Positions 1 through 8,069 of a DNA stretch of 64,000 bases are shown in pieces (positions within the stretch are counted from its first letter, which is position 1; every line of letters begins with the position of its first letter). The translations under genes and the position numbers were made by a program. Source of the DNA: Bacilli bacterium. GTDB taxonomy: Bacteria; Bacillota_I; Bacilli_A; RFN20; CAG-826. Under the pieces are notes generated by a model. That model ran no database searches, was not told the origin of the DNA, and was given only the letters and a program-made list of their open reading frames with translations. Where the stretch lies: assembly GCA_017651165.1 (NCBI GenBank), contig JAGCDH010000007.1, forward strand, positions 1 through 64,000, read 5' to 3'.

Positions 1-12
1 AGATTTTTTTGA

Positions 13-18
13 TATAAT
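13..18 (+). promoter_or_regulatory. -10 box of the tRNA-Ser gene
   Basis: A perfect TATAAT lies 32 bases before the mature tRNA 5' end. The -35 region falls outside the window. Confidence 0.6.
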
Positions 19-50
19 ACTATTCGCACGTTCAGAATACTGTTCAGCAT

Positions 51-141
51 GGAGGAATACCCAAGAGGCTGAAGGGGCGGGCTTGGAAAGCTCGTAGACA
101 TGTAACAGTGTGCGAGGGTTCAAATCCCTCTTCCTCCGCCA
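51..141 (+). tRNA. tRNA-Ser (anticodon GGA)
   Basis: Acceptor arms GGAGGAA/TTCCTCC pair perfectly. The anticodon loop TTGGAAA gives GGA. A long variable arm typical of class II tRNAs is present, and CCA is encoded at 139-141. Confidence 0.95.
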
Positions 142-156
142 AATCAAATCAAATAG

Positions 157-178
157 TCCCAAGAAATTGGGATTTTTT
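157..178 (+). terminator. Terminator after tRNA-Ser
   Basis: A 6-bp stem (TCCCAA/TTGGGA) with a GAAA tetraloop is followed by six T. Confidence 0.8.
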
Positions 179-254
179 CTTGAAAAAAACAACGCTTATA
201 TTATAATATACTCGAAAGTTAGTAACTTTAAAGTATATAAAGGAGGTTTTGACA

Positions 255-1613
255 ATGTTTGTTGGAAGAGAAAAAGAATTAAAACAACTAAATAGCGCTT
301 TTTCATCACAAAATAAAGAATTGGGTGTTATTTATGGTAGACGTAGAATTGGAAAAACAAAACTCATCGATCAATTTGTGAAAGACAAACCGCATTTGTT
401 TTATCAAGCGAAAGAGGACAGTTCGTATGGCAATCTACGTTCATTTTCTTATGAATTAAATAAATTAATGTCTTTGCCTTTGGATTTCGTGTATTCAAGT
501 TGGCAAGCTGCATTAGATGCTTTATCTAACTATTTTAATGGCTCTAGATTTATTTTATGTATTGATGAATATCCATTTATCACTAAACAGGATAAGTCTT
601 TCTCATCTATTGTTGAAGAATTTTACGATCATTCAAATGATAATTTAATGCTATTAATCTCTGGCTCCGATGTATCTTTCCTCAAAAAAGAGATTAGAAA
701 CAAAAAATCCCCATTATATAAAAGAAAGACATTTGAGATGAATGTTCAAAAACTTCCATTAGAGGAGGCTCTACAATTCTTTAATGGTGTTGATAAAGAA
801 ACAATATGTTCTTTTCTTTCAATAATGTCAACTTTCCCTTATTACTTATCCGCAATCAATACAAATAATACTTTTGAAGATGAAATAAAAAGGTTAGTAA
901 TAAACGAATATGGCCCTTTTTTCAATCTTCCAGAAAACGTTTTATCAAAATCAAACAAACCAGATATTTATAATGCCATTCTATTTGCAATCGCCAATAG
1001 AAAAACAAATATATCAGACATCTCTTCATTCATTAAAGAAGAAACAGGAAAAGTATCTAAATATTTAACAACTCTTTTGGAGTCAGAAGTAGTCGGAAAA
1101 AGAACAACATTTAATGGAAATAAAAAGAACAATTATTATGTAATAACAGATCCTCTTCTTAAATTTTGGTATAAAGCAGTATACCCAAATCAAAGTAGAA
1201 TTATTATCAATCCAGATATGATTTTTGATGAAATAAAAGTCGACTTAAAACAGGCTGTCGAATTTGGGTTTGAAGACGTATCTTTACTATATCTCAATAA
1301 ACTTAATAGAACCGGAAAGCTTGGTCGCGTTTATCCAGAAATCCAAACATTCAAAGCAGATAATACGAGATTGGGCAGATCCGTAGAAATAGATGGTTTG
1401 GCCGAACAGGATGGCCATTTATTAGTGGTTGAATGCAAATATAGAAAAGAAAAATTCACAATAGAAATGTTTGAGCACCTTAAAGAAAGCGATTCTATAT
1501 TTAATAAGAACCTCATAAGGGAATACTATCTATTTTCCAAATCTGGTTTCGATGAACAATTAAAAGAATCAATCAACGTTAAGTTAATCGATTTAAGTAT
1601 CTTATTCTCATAA
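255..1613 (+). CDS. AAA-type ATPase of the archaeal-ATPase/DUF234 family
   Basis: This 452-aa protein opens with the family signature FVGREKEL, then a Walker A loop (GRRRIGKT, residues 28-35) and a Walker B-like segment CIDEYPF near residue 103. The LISGSDVSFLKKE stretch near 136 matches the conserved sensor region of this family. The C-terminal half fits DUF234 and carries EIDGLAE...VVECKYRKE near 380-400, which resembles a PD-(D/E)XK nuclease core. The ATG at 255 is chosen because AGGAGG sits 8 bases upstream; an in-frame TTG at 249 is too close to that site. The gene stands alone between tRNA-Ser and two terminators. Such ATPases are frequent in gut anaerobes, their cellular role is poorly known, and they often sit in variable regions. 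The family call is confident; the function is open. Confidence 0.85.
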   Translation: MFVGREKELKQLNSAFSSQNKELGVIYGRRRIGKTKLIDQFVKDKPHLFYQAKEDSSYGNLRSFSYELNKLMSLPLDFVYSSWQAALDALSNYFNGSRFILCIDEYPFITKQDKSFSSIVEEFYDHSNDNLMLLISGSDVSFLKKEIRNKKSPLYKRKTFEMNVQKLPLEEALQFFNGVDKETICSFLSIMSTFPYYLSAINTNNTFEDEIKRLVINEYGPFFNLPENVLSKSNKPDIYNAILFAIANRKTNISDISSFIKEETGKVSKYLTTLLESEVVGKRTTFNGNKKNNYYVITDPLLKFWYKAVYPNQSRIIINPDMIFDEIKVDLKQAVEFGFEDVSLLYLNKLNRTGKLGRVYPEIQTFKADNTRLGRSVEIDGLAEQDGHLLVVECKYRKEKFTIEMFEHLKESDSIFNKNLIREYYLFSKSGFDEQLKESINVKLIDLSILFS

Positions 1614-1621
1614 TTCATTAC

Positions 1622-1664
1622 TCGACAATTGGACATTAAATGTATTCATTCATCGACAATTGGA
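1622..1664 (+). repeat. 12-bp direct repeat pair
   Basis: TCGACAATTGGA occurs at 1622-1633 and again at 1653-1664, 31 bp apart, just after the ATPase gene. The origin is unknown; protein-binding sites or a recombination scar are possible. Confidence 0.6.
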
Positions 1665-1681
1665 GACAAACAAAATATTAT

Positions 1682-1715
1682 CCCTGGTCACTCGTTAGAT
1701 CAGGGTTTTATTTTT
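1682..1715 (+). terminator. Terminator of the ATPase gene
   Basis: The stem CCCTGGTC/GATCAGGG (one G-U pair) is followed by a T-rich tract. The remaining spacer to 1869 is AT-rich and no further gene is visible in it. Confidence 0.75.
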
Positions 1716-1869
1716 GATACACGTATCGCCTATTTTATATATTATCTAGCGATTTTTCATATACTATCTTTTTGTTCTCCTCTCAGTAGAGTGGGGCCTT
1801 CCTATTAATAGAATTAAAAATTTTAACGATAGATACAAAAATACACATTAATTTATTAATATTTTGACC

Positions 1870-1895
1870 AGCAAGTCGAAAACTTGCTTAGGAGG
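1870..1895 (+). promoter_or_regulatory. Hairpin next to the Shine-Dalgarno site of the GT8 gene
   Basis: A perfect 7-bp stem (AGCAAGT/ACTTGCT, loop CGAAA, 1870-1888) ends one base before AGGAGG at 1890-1895, the strong site for the ATG at 1904. It could modulate ribosome access or stabilise the mRNA 5' end; this is inference. Confidence 0.5.
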
Positions 1896-1903
1896 AAAAA
1901 ACC

Positions 1904-2830
1904 ATGAAACAAAACGTACCAGTATTCTTCGCTTGTGACGAAAATTACGTGCCTTATTTAGACGTGGCAATTATCTCAATTATCAAACACGCGTCTAAAG
2001 ACAACAATTATGAAATCATTATTTTAAAATCTAATATTACAAAAGAAAGTCAAAAGAAATTACTCAAGCATTCTAAAGACAACATCACCATTAGATTCTT
2101 TGATGTCAAAGAAATGCTTAAGCCAATCAAGAAACAATTACCAAACGTTTTCTATTATGGCTTAGCAGCTTATTTCAGGCTTTTCATCGAAACAGCATTC
2201 CCACAATACGACAAGGCCATCTATCTTGACTGTGACATCATTGCCTTAACTGATATTGCCAAATTATACGAAACAGACTTAGGTGATAACTTAGTGGGCG
2301 CTGTTTATGAACAAAACACATCCAGAAATCCAATGTTCACAAACTATGTGAGAGATATCATTGGTATTCAACCACATACCTACTTCAATTCTGGTGTGAT
2401 GGTTATGAACCTTAAAGAATTCAGAAACTTCAAAGTACAAGAAAAGTTCATCCATATGTTAACAACTTATAACTTTGATAGTCTTGCACCAGATCAAGAA
2501 TACTTAAATGTTATCTGCCACGACAGAGTTAAATATCTCCCAACTGGTTGGAACAAACATAGCTTCCCAGAAGCGCCAGAAGGTCCATTAAACTTATGTC
2601 ACTTTGCCTTATCCAACAAACCATGGCATTACAAAGACACTATTAATGGTGAATACTTCTGGGAATACGCTAAATGTAGCGAATTCTATGATGAACTCTT
2701 AGCCCAACTCAATGGCTTCACTGAAGAAGACAGAAGACGTGACTACGAAGGTTTCATGCAAATCGTTGAAGGTATTCAAAAGATCCAATACAGCGAAAAC
2801 ACCTTTAGAAAAGTTTGGTTTAATAACTAA
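1904..2830 (+). CDS. Glycosyltransferase family 8 protein
   Basis: This 308-aa GT-A fold enzyme of family GT8 transfers a sugar from a nucleotide-sugar donor with retention of configuration. Visible motifs are FFACDENYVPY at the N-terminus, the metal-binding DxD motif (YLDCDIIAL, D109/D111), YFNSGVMVMNL near 157, PDQEYLN, and the C-terminal HFALSNKPWHY region typical of bacterial GT8 enzymes. AGGAGG precedes the ATG by 8 bases. The stop codon is two bases before the downstream plsC-like gene, so the pair is probably co-transcribed. A role in glycolipid or surface glycan synthesis is suggested by the neighbour; the acceptor cannot be read from sequence. Confidence 0.9.
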   Translation: MKQNVPVFFACDENYVPYLDVAIISIIKHASKDNNYEIIILKSNITKESQKKLLKHSKDNITIRFFDVKEMLKPIKKQLPNVFYYGLAAYFRLFIETAFPQYDKAIYLDCDIIALTDIAKLYETDLGDNLVGAVYEQNTSRNPMFTNYVRDIIGIQPHTYFNSGVMVMNLKEFRNFKVQEKFIHMLTTYNFDSLAPDQEYLNVICHDRVKYLPTGWNKHSFPEAPEGPLNLCHFALSNKPWHYKDTINGEYFWEYAKCSEFYDELLAQLNGFTEEDRRRDYEGFMQIVEGIQKIQYSENTFRKVWFNN

Positions 2831-2832
2831 AA

Positions 2833-3663
2833 ATGAAACAAGACAAACATCAAGAGAGGCTTGAAGTTTTAAAAAGAATAGAAGAATACGAAAAAACTTC
2901 GCGTTTTAACGAGGATGTGGAAATTGATCCACCTGCTATCGTTATTAAACCTAACGAAGTTGACTACATTAATAAGAAGCTATCAAGCAAATTTTTAACT
3001 AAAATTGCTAATGCCTTAGGCAAAATGTTTTTCCGCGTCTTGATGAAAAAGAAACAACTCATTATCAAAGGAGTATTTGATATTGAAAACGCTAAAGAGG
3101 TAAGAGGCGGAGCGATTGTCACATGCAATCACTTTAACATTGCCGATAACTATGTGGTCTATCGGACGATTAAACCTGCATTAAAGAAAAGACATTACCT
3201 TTACAAGGTAATTAAAGAAGGTAACTACACCACCTTCAAAGGTCCTTTAAGATTAATGATGAGGCACGGCAATACTTTGCCGCTCAGCGCCAATCCTGAA
3301 ACGATGAAAAAGTTTTGGGATGGAATGGATACTCTTTTAAAAAGAGGAGAAAAGATTCTCGTTTATCCAGAACAAGGTATGTGGTGGAATTATAAGAAAC
3401 CGAGACCAACAAAACTTGGTGCTTATAGAATGGCGGTCAAGTTTAATGTGCCAATTATTCCTGTTTTCATCACTATGAAAGACTCTGAATATATGGATGA
3501 TGCTGGTTTTAAAGTCCAGGAGTTATACGTCCACTACTTGCCTCCAATTTATCCAGATGAAGACTTATCAGAAATTGAGAGAGCTAATCAAATGATGAAA
3601 AAGAACTACGATCTTTGTGTTAAAAAATACGAAGAGTTTTACGGTAAGAAATTAGAGTATTAG
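2833..3663 (+). CDS. plsC: 1-acyl-glycerol-3-phosphate acyltransferase (PlsC-like)
   Basis: This 276-aa protein belongs to the PlsC/LPLAT superfamily, which acylates lysophosphatidic acid in membrane phospholipid synthesis. The catalytic H-x4-D motif is CNHFNIAD (H100, D105). The later substrate-binding block reads VYPEQGMWW rather than the usual FPEG, which puts it in an acyltransferase subgroup common in gut Firmicutes. The N-terminal 50 residues are charged and not part of the catalytic domain. It has no Shine-Dalgarno site of its own and starts two bases after the GT8 stop, so translation is probably coupled. Exact substrate is inferred from family only. Confidence 0.85.
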   Translation: MKQDKHQERLEVLKRIEEYEKTSRFNEDVEIDPPAIVIKPNEVDYINKKLSSKFLTKIANALGKMFFRVLMKKKQLIIKGVFDIENAKEVRGGAIVTCNHFNIADNYVVYRTIKPALKKRHYLYKVIKEGNYTTFKGPLRLMMRHGNTLPLSANPETMKKFWDGMDTLLKRGEKILVYPEQGMWWNYKKPRPTKLGAYRMAVKFNVPIIPVFITMKDSEYMDDAGFKVQELYVHYLPPIYPDEDLSEIERANQMMKKNYDLCVKKYEEFYGKKLEY

Positions 3664-3690
3664 TTCAATGATTGTAATACAATCTTTGTC

Positions 3691-3789
3691 ATGAATATCA
3701 TCAAAAGATTATTAAATAAAGTTTATAAAGAAGCGGAAGAAACTGATGAGACGGTACAAGCGGCAATACGCTTAATTAGAAAGAGATAA
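3691..3789 (+). CDS. Possible 32-aa small protein
   Basis: ATG at 3691 opens a short frame encoding an amphipathic, Lys/Arg-rich peptide (starts MNIIKRLLNKVYKEAEE, ends IRLIRKR). There is no Shine-Dalgarno site. An inverted repeat (GATTGT-AAT-ACAATC, 3670-3684) lies immediately upstream and a terminator immediately downstream. It may be a real small protein or chance. Confidence 0.25.
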   Translation: MNIIKRLLNKVYKEAEETDETVQAAIRLIRKR

Positions 3790-3822
3790 TAAAAAAACAG
3801 GGGCGACGTGCCTCTGTTTTCA
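3790..3822. terminator. Bidirectional terminator
   Basis: The stem AACAGGGGC/GCCTCTGTT is flanked by an A-run on the left and a T-run on the right. It lies between the convergent plsC-like and 3834-4220 genes and can serve both. Confidence 0.8.
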
Positions 3823-3833
3823 TTTGTTTAAAA

Positions 3834-4220
3834 TTATTCAGCCTTTGTTTCAACTGGTGCTTCTGAAACAACTTCTGGTTGTTGTTCGCTAACGACTTTA
3901 TCGTCAGCTTTCTTTAAAGCACTGAGACGAGCACTACGGCGTTGTTCTCTATCACTAGCGCGGTCAAATGTCTTAGCGTAAACAAGTAAGACGATGGTTG
4001 CCGCCACTGCCGCAATCGCGATGATGATGGAGCCCCAAATATGGATGCTCAATTTGAACATGTTTTGGAAGCCTTCGCAGAATTCACCTAAAGAAGAAAT
4101 ATTTGCGAAGTGGTTAATAGCGCCGATAACGATATATGTTAAGCCCCATAAAGCAACGAGACCACATAATGTGTACCACACTAATTCAAAAGCGGAAATC
4201 TTTTTATTATTCTTAGCCAT
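3834..4220 (-). CDS. Small membrane protein of unknown function
   Basis: This 128-aa protein has two predicted membrane helices (about residues 12-34 and 60-82), then a basic Arg/Ser-rich stretch and an acidic Glu/Val-rich tail. CTAAAGGAG precedes the ATG. It is the last gene of a three-gene operon with the unknown gene 4232-5092 and a HAD phosphatase. No family is recognised. Confidence 0.7.
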   Translation of the reverse strand: MAKNNKKISAFELVWYTLCGLVALWGLTYIVIGAINHFANISSLGEFCEGFQNMFKLSIHIWGSIIIAIAAVAATIVLLVYAKTFDRASDREQRRSARLSALKKADDKVVSEQQPEVVSEAPVETKAE

Positions 4221-4231
4221 AGGATTCTCCT

Positions 4232-5092
4232 TTAGTTAATTTGTTGGTCGGCTTGTGGTTGAGGTTGTTGATGAGCGGTCACTTCTTCCACGGCCTTTTG
4301 ATATGTTTGTTTCCAAGCACCTTCCGCTTGAGCAGCGAAGCTATTGAGCTTGTTATTTAATTCATCAAAGATATCTTTGAAACCTCTATTATTTGGACGT
4401 TGTCTTCTACCTTCAGTCATTTCAATGACTTTGAGTGTTTCGTCTAATAAGTCTAAGGTCTCATTATCTGTGCAACGGGTATGTTGACGTGAGAAACGGA
4501 GATAACCCGCTAATTTGACGAGTTCGTTTTGGACGATGAAATTAGATTGTGGGGTTGGTTGACCTTTGCTTTCGTTCATCACTTTTTGGAATTCCGCGAA
4601 GGATTCTTCGAATGAACGCATCACGAGCATGGATAAGACAACACGATACATTCTTTCGTCTTCACTCACTAATTGCACTAATAAGTCGTCGACTTTTTGT
4701 TCTTGATCTTGGCTCTTTAAACCGTGATTGACATATTGATAGACGATGTCTCTTAATGTTTCAGCGATACCAACTGTCATATCAAATAAGGTTACTAATT
4801 GAGCGACATCGACACGCACTGTTTCACCAGATGGGATTAAGATTGTGCTGTTTTCGCTGTATAAATCTTCAATGAAAGATTTAATCTTTTCTTTGATCTT
4901 TTCACCAGTTTCACCATTGTTCTTTAAGAAATCACCAAAAGGTGTACCTTCTTCAAGATTGTCAGTCAAAACCTTTTTACGATTTTCGTAAACTTCGATC
5001 TTGTGATCTCTTTTAATGGTGTACTCTAAGGTGTCACGAACGGTTAAGAGATAGTGATAAAGTCTAAAGGTGTATAAACTAAAGTTATTCAT
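4232..5092 (-). CDS. Conserved-looking helical protein of unknown function
   Basis: This 286-aa soluble, mostly alpha-helical protein has no signal peptide and ends in a Gln-rich tail. No catalytic motif or family is recognised. Its start overlaps the 3' end of the HAD gene by 8 bases and has its own GAGGAG site, so it is co-translated with that gene; the membrane protein follows 11 bases later. A cytosolic partner of the small membrane protein is possible but unproven. Confidence 0.75.
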   Translation of the reverse strand: MNNFSLYTFRLYHYLLTVRDTLEYTIKRDHKIEVYENRKKVLTDNLEEGTPFGDFLKNNGETGEKIKEKIKSFIEDLYSENSTILIPSGETVRVDVAQLVTLFDMTVGIAETLRDIVYQYVNHGLKSQDQEQKVDDLLVQLVSEDERMYRVVLSMLVMRSFEESFAEFQKVMNESKGQPTPQSNFIVQNELVKLAGYLRFSRQHTRCTDNETLDLLDETLKVIEMTEGRRQRPNNRGFKDIFDELNNKLNSFAAQAEGAWKQTYQKAVEEVTAHQQPQPQADQQIN

Positions 5093-5936
5093 GGTTTTCT
5101 CCTCTCATAAGTATGTCTTCTAGTTTGTAAACTCTCGAAACGATAGTTTTAGCGTATTTCCTCACGCTTGGATGGCCACGCTTCATACAGAAACTATGTT
5201 CATGGAATTTGTTAAACATAGTAATGTCGTTTCCTGAGTCTCCAATTACATAAACGTCATCGCTATTGATATTCATTAATTCACAGTAGCGGGCGACGCC
5301 GTCACCTTTGTTACAACCCGCAGGGGTTAGTTCGTTAACTTGGGCAGTCCATGAAGATTCAATATCGGTGAAAGCTTCACGGAGTTCTTTATTAGTTTCC
5401 TTACTGATTTTGGTTTTGTTCTTCCTTAAACCAATAAAGATCATAATCTTGTAGATTTTGGATTCATTGAGTTCTTTTTCAAACAAAGCATTATCGTAAA
5501 CATATGGTTCGCGATAGGAGAATTGGAACCAACGCCAGATACGATAGAAAGTTAAATAGAATGGATTAACTTTACGATTGTATTTTACAATACAAGGATG
5601 GTTCTCGCTTGTCATTAATAGAGCGATTGGTTGATAGGTTTGTTCAATAAAGGACAAAATGAGTTTGAGTTTATCGTTTGGCATGGTCTTTTCATAAATC
5701 ATCTTGTCATCAGCGATGATTTGGCTAGAACAGCAATTGATAAAATCAACTGGTCTTTGAATCTCGTCTTTGAGTTTTTCTGTGAACTGAGTGGATCTGG
5801 AAGTCACTAGGACGACTTTATTACCTGCGTCAATCCACTTACGTAAAAAGAGAACATTCTTTTTGCAAATGCATTTTCTTTTACGTTTCGGATAGAATAA
5901 TGTTCCGTCTAAATCGATTGCTAGTAATTTACCCAT
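5085..5936 (-). CDS. HAD-superfamily hydrolase, Cof-type
   Basis: This cytosolic phosphatase carries the HAD motifs in order: motif I AIDLDGTLF near the N-terminus, motif II LVTSRST near residue 45, and motif IV YVIGDSGNDITMF near 235. The large C2-type cap between motifs II and III is typical of Cof enzymes acting on sugar or nucleotide phosphates; the substrate is unknown. Start 5936 (ATG GGT AAA) is preferred over the upstream ATG at 5954 because a TATAAT box overlaps the region between them, implying transcription begins about 3 nt before this ATG. The resulting message would be essentially leaderless. The protein is 283 aa. Confidence 0.85.
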   Translation of the reverse strand: MGKLLAIDLDGTLFYPKRKRKCICKKNVLFLRKWIDAGNKVVLVTSRSTQFTEKLKDEIQRPVDFINCCSSQIIADDKMIYEKTMPNDKLKLILSFIEQTYQPIALLMTSENHPCIVKYNRKVNPFYLTFYRIWRWFQFSYREPYVYDNALFEKELNESKIYKIMIFIGLRKNKTKISKETNKELREAFTDIESSWTAQVNELTPAGCNKGDGVARYCELMNINSDDVYVIGDSGNDITMFNKFHEHSFCMKRGHPSVRKYAKTIVSRVYKLEDILMRGENHE

Positions 5937-5945
5937 GCGAGTTAT

Positions 5946-5973
5946 ATTATACACGCGAAGAAAAATATGTCAT
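5946..5973 (-). promoter_or_regulatory. Promoter of the HAD operon
   Basis: On the minus strand, -35 ATGACA (5973-5968) and -10 TATAAT (5951-5946) are separated by 16 bp. The -10 box ends nine bases before the ATG at 5936, and no Shine-Dalgarno sequence fits in between. Confidence 0.65.
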
Positions 5974-6007
5974 CATTTTTTGCATTATTTTTTAATGTTT
6001 TTCAAAT

Positions 6008-6034
6008 ATAAAAAAAGCGGAATAAATCCGCTTC
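6008..6034 (-). terminator. Terminator of hpf
   Basis: The stem AAGCGGA/TCCGCTT has a 5-nt loop and is followed on the minus strand by a T-run. Confidence 0.8.
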
Positions 6035-6052
6035 TTTCGCATTTTGGTTTAA

Positions 6053-6604
6053 TTAGGCGATTGGGTTCTCCGCTTGAATGACACCATAGCCACCATCACG
6101 ACGGATATAAACCACGCTAATACGGTCATCATCTTCATCGAGATACATGAAGAAGTCATGGCCTAAGGCTTCCATTCTAAGAATGGCTTCATCAATTTTC
6201 ATTGATTGTAAATAGTATGATTTAGCTCTAACGACGACATCTGGTTCTTTGTCGTCTTTTTCATCTTCTAAGTCTTGGAATTGAACGGCGTTAACGAATG
6301 ATTCGCGACCACGGGAACGGTCCATTCTTGTTTTGACTTTTCTCATTTGGCCAACGAGTTTATCGATGGCAAGATCGATCGCAGCATATAAATCTGCGTC
6401 TTCAACTTCCGCACGGAGAGGCATTTGCGGTAAGAAAATGGTGACTTCTACTCTTTGTGTTTCACCATGAACACTAACGACTGCACGACACTCTACTTCG
6501 TCATTAATAAGAAAGAACTTATCCATTTTTGATAGTTTTTTCTCGATAGCCGAAGAAATCGCATCAGTGACTTGGATGTTTTTGCCGATAATTTGGTATT
6601 TCAT
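6053..6604 (-). CDS. hpf: Ribosome hibernation-promoting factor, long form
   Basis: This 183-aa protein has the N-terminal ribosome-binding HPF/RaiA domain (starts MKYQIIGKNIQVT, about residues 1-105) and the C-terminal dimerisation domain (KIDEAILRMEALGHDFF...VVYIRRDGGYGVI, about 130-180) that drives 100S ribosome formation in Firmicutes. The acidic linker near 110-122 is normal for the family. A strong GGAAGGAGG site lies 8 bases before the ATG. It follows metK on the same strand with a 91-bp gap that contains its own TATAAT, so it is probably a separate unit. Confidence 0.95.
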   Translation of the reverse strand: MKYQIIGKNIQVTDAISSAIEKKLSKMDKFFLINDEVECRAVVSVHGETQRVEVTIFLPQMPLRAEVEDADLYAAIDLAIDKLVGQMRKVKTRMDRSRGRESFVNAVQFQDLEDEKDDKEPDVVVRAKSYYLQSMKIDEAILRMEALGHDFFMYLDEDDDRISVVYIRRDGGYGVIQAENPIA

Positions 6605-6695
6605 ATGTTGTAACCTCCTTCCAAATTATGAAACAGAAGTTTTAGCCAGTTTTATTATAACACTTGGTTTGCAGTCTATTATATAGAAAGTTACT

Positions 6696-7862
6696 CTAAT
6701 TGAGTAGTTTTTTTATTTCTTCTACTTTATCAAGTTTCTCCCAAGGTAAATCTAAATCTGGTCTACCAAAATGGCCATAATTGGTTAATTCATGATATTT
6801 GAAGGTTGGATTTGTGAGATTGAAATTTTTGATAATCATACCAGGACGGCAGTCAAATACTTGGCGCACAATCGATAAAATTTTATCATCTGGATAATTA
6901 GATGTTTTATAAGTACGAACACTGATTGATAAAGGTGTGTTAACGCCAATAGCATAGCTTAGTTGCACTCTTAAGCGTTTAGCGACTCCTGCGGCCACAA
7001 GGTTTTTAGCGATGTATCTTGCCATGTAAGCTGCGGATCTATCAACTTTGGTTGGGTCTTTGCCAGAGAACGCGCCACCACCGTGTTCGCATGTGCCACC
7101 ATAGGTATCAACGATGATTTTTCTACCGGTTACGCTAGTATCACCTGTTGGACCACCTATGACGAAAGAACCAGTTGGATTAAAGTAGACTTTAAAATCA
7201 GTATTTAAGCCGAATGATAATGCGACTTTTTTCATGATGTTTTCAACGACATATTGTTTGAAAGCCTCTAGGTCAATACCGTCATCATGTTGGATGGACA
7301 TTAAGACTGTATCAATGCGAATATTATCTCTATCTGTATAATCAATAGTAACTTGCGATTTCATATCAGGACGAGCATGTTTAAAAGCACCAGACTTCCT
7401 TTGAGCGGTTGCTTCTCTCACTAATTTATGAGCGATTGAAATCGCTAAAGGCATATATCCTGCTGTTTCATCTGTGGCATAACCAAACATAATACCTTGG
7501 TCGCCAGCACCGATATCTTCTGGCTTTGTTTGACTGACACCAATGGAAATATCGTGTGATTGTTCCTTAACCTTCACCATTACTTCAACTGTATGATAAT
7601 CGGTTCCTAATTCTGGTCTATCATAACCAATATCTTTAAGGACATCCTTGACAATTTGAACGTAATTTGGCTGGGATTTGCAGGTGATTTCACCACCCAC
7701 TAAGACAAAATTGTTACTAGCGAAGACTTCGCAAGCCACTCTTGCGTTTTTATCCTCTTTCAAACAAGCATCAAGAATAGCGTCAGCAATCTGATCACAC
7801 ACTTTATCCGGGTGACCTTCACTGACTGATTCTGATGTAAATAAGATCTTTTCTTTTGCCAT
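6696..7862 (-). CDS. metK: S-adenosylmethionine synthetase
   Basis: This 388-aa cytosolic enzyme makes S-adenosylmethionine from methionine and ATP. It is full length and shows ESVSEGHPDKVCDQI at the N-terminus, the ATP-binding GAGDQGIMFGYA near 118-129, and the GGGAFSGKDPTKVDRS loop near 262-277. The leader holds a SAM-I-type riboswitch and terminator, so expression should fall when SAM is abundant. Confidence 0.97.
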   Translation of the reverse strand: MAKEKILFTSESVSEGHPDKVCDQIADAILDACLKEDKNARVACEVFASNNFVLVGGEITCKSQPNYVQIVKDVLKDIGYDRPELGTDYHTVEVMVKVKEQSHDISIGVSQTKPEDIGAGDQGIMFGYATDETAGYMPLAISIAHKLVREATAQRKSGAFKHARPDMKSQVTIDYTDRDNIRIDTVLMSIQHDDGIDLEAFKQYVVENIMKKVALSFGLNTDFKVYFNPTGSFVIGGPTGDTSVTGRKIIVDTYGGTCEHGGGAFSGKDPTKVDRSAAYMARYIAKNLVAAGVAKRLRVQLSYAIGVNTPLSISVRTYKTSNYPDDKILSIVRQVFDCRPGMIIKNFNLTNPTFKYHELTNYGHFGRPDLDLPWEKLDKVEEIKKLLN

Positions 7863-7883
7863 AAACGTTATTCCTTATATAAA

Positions 7884-7912
7884 TAAAACCCTCCCACATT
7901 CATGGAAGGGTT
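7884..7912 (-). terminator. Regulated terminator in the metK leader
   Basis: The stem AACCCTTCC/GGGAGGGTT with a minus-strand T-rich tail lies between the riboswitch and metK. It is the likely transcriptional expression platform. Confidence 0.8.
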
Positions 7913-7928
7913 ATTCTTTTTCCTTCAA

Positions 7929-8031
7929 CTTATCGCTCAAGGTTGTGGGAACCTTGCTAGAGAAGAGCACTTACTCCTTTGGAGAGTTGCTATCACGGTT
8001 TTTCATTCTCTACTCCGTGATTCTTGATAAG
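7929..8031 (-). ncRNA. SAM riboswitch (S-box-like) of metK
   Basis: On the minus strand the element opens CTTATCAAGA and closes with GATAAG, forming P1. It contains a P2 stem TCACGG/CCGTGA, an ATGAAA loop, the junction AGCAAC, a short CTCC/GGAG hairpin, and a final CAAGGTT/AACCTTG hairpin. This order and the P1 sequence match the S-box architecture, and the gene controlled is metK. The core diverges in places from the textbook consensus, so the subclass needs a covariance check. Confidence 0.8.
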
Positions 8032-8038
8032 CACAACT

Positions 8039-8066
8039 ATTATAGACTATTTGTTTCTTAAAACAA
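8039..8066 (-). promoter_or_regulatory. Promoter of the metK leader
   Basis: On the minus strand, -35 TTGTTT (8066-8061), a 16-bp spacer and -10 TATAAT (8044-8039) lie just before the riboswitch. Confidence 0.65.
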
Positions 8067-8069
8067 TAG

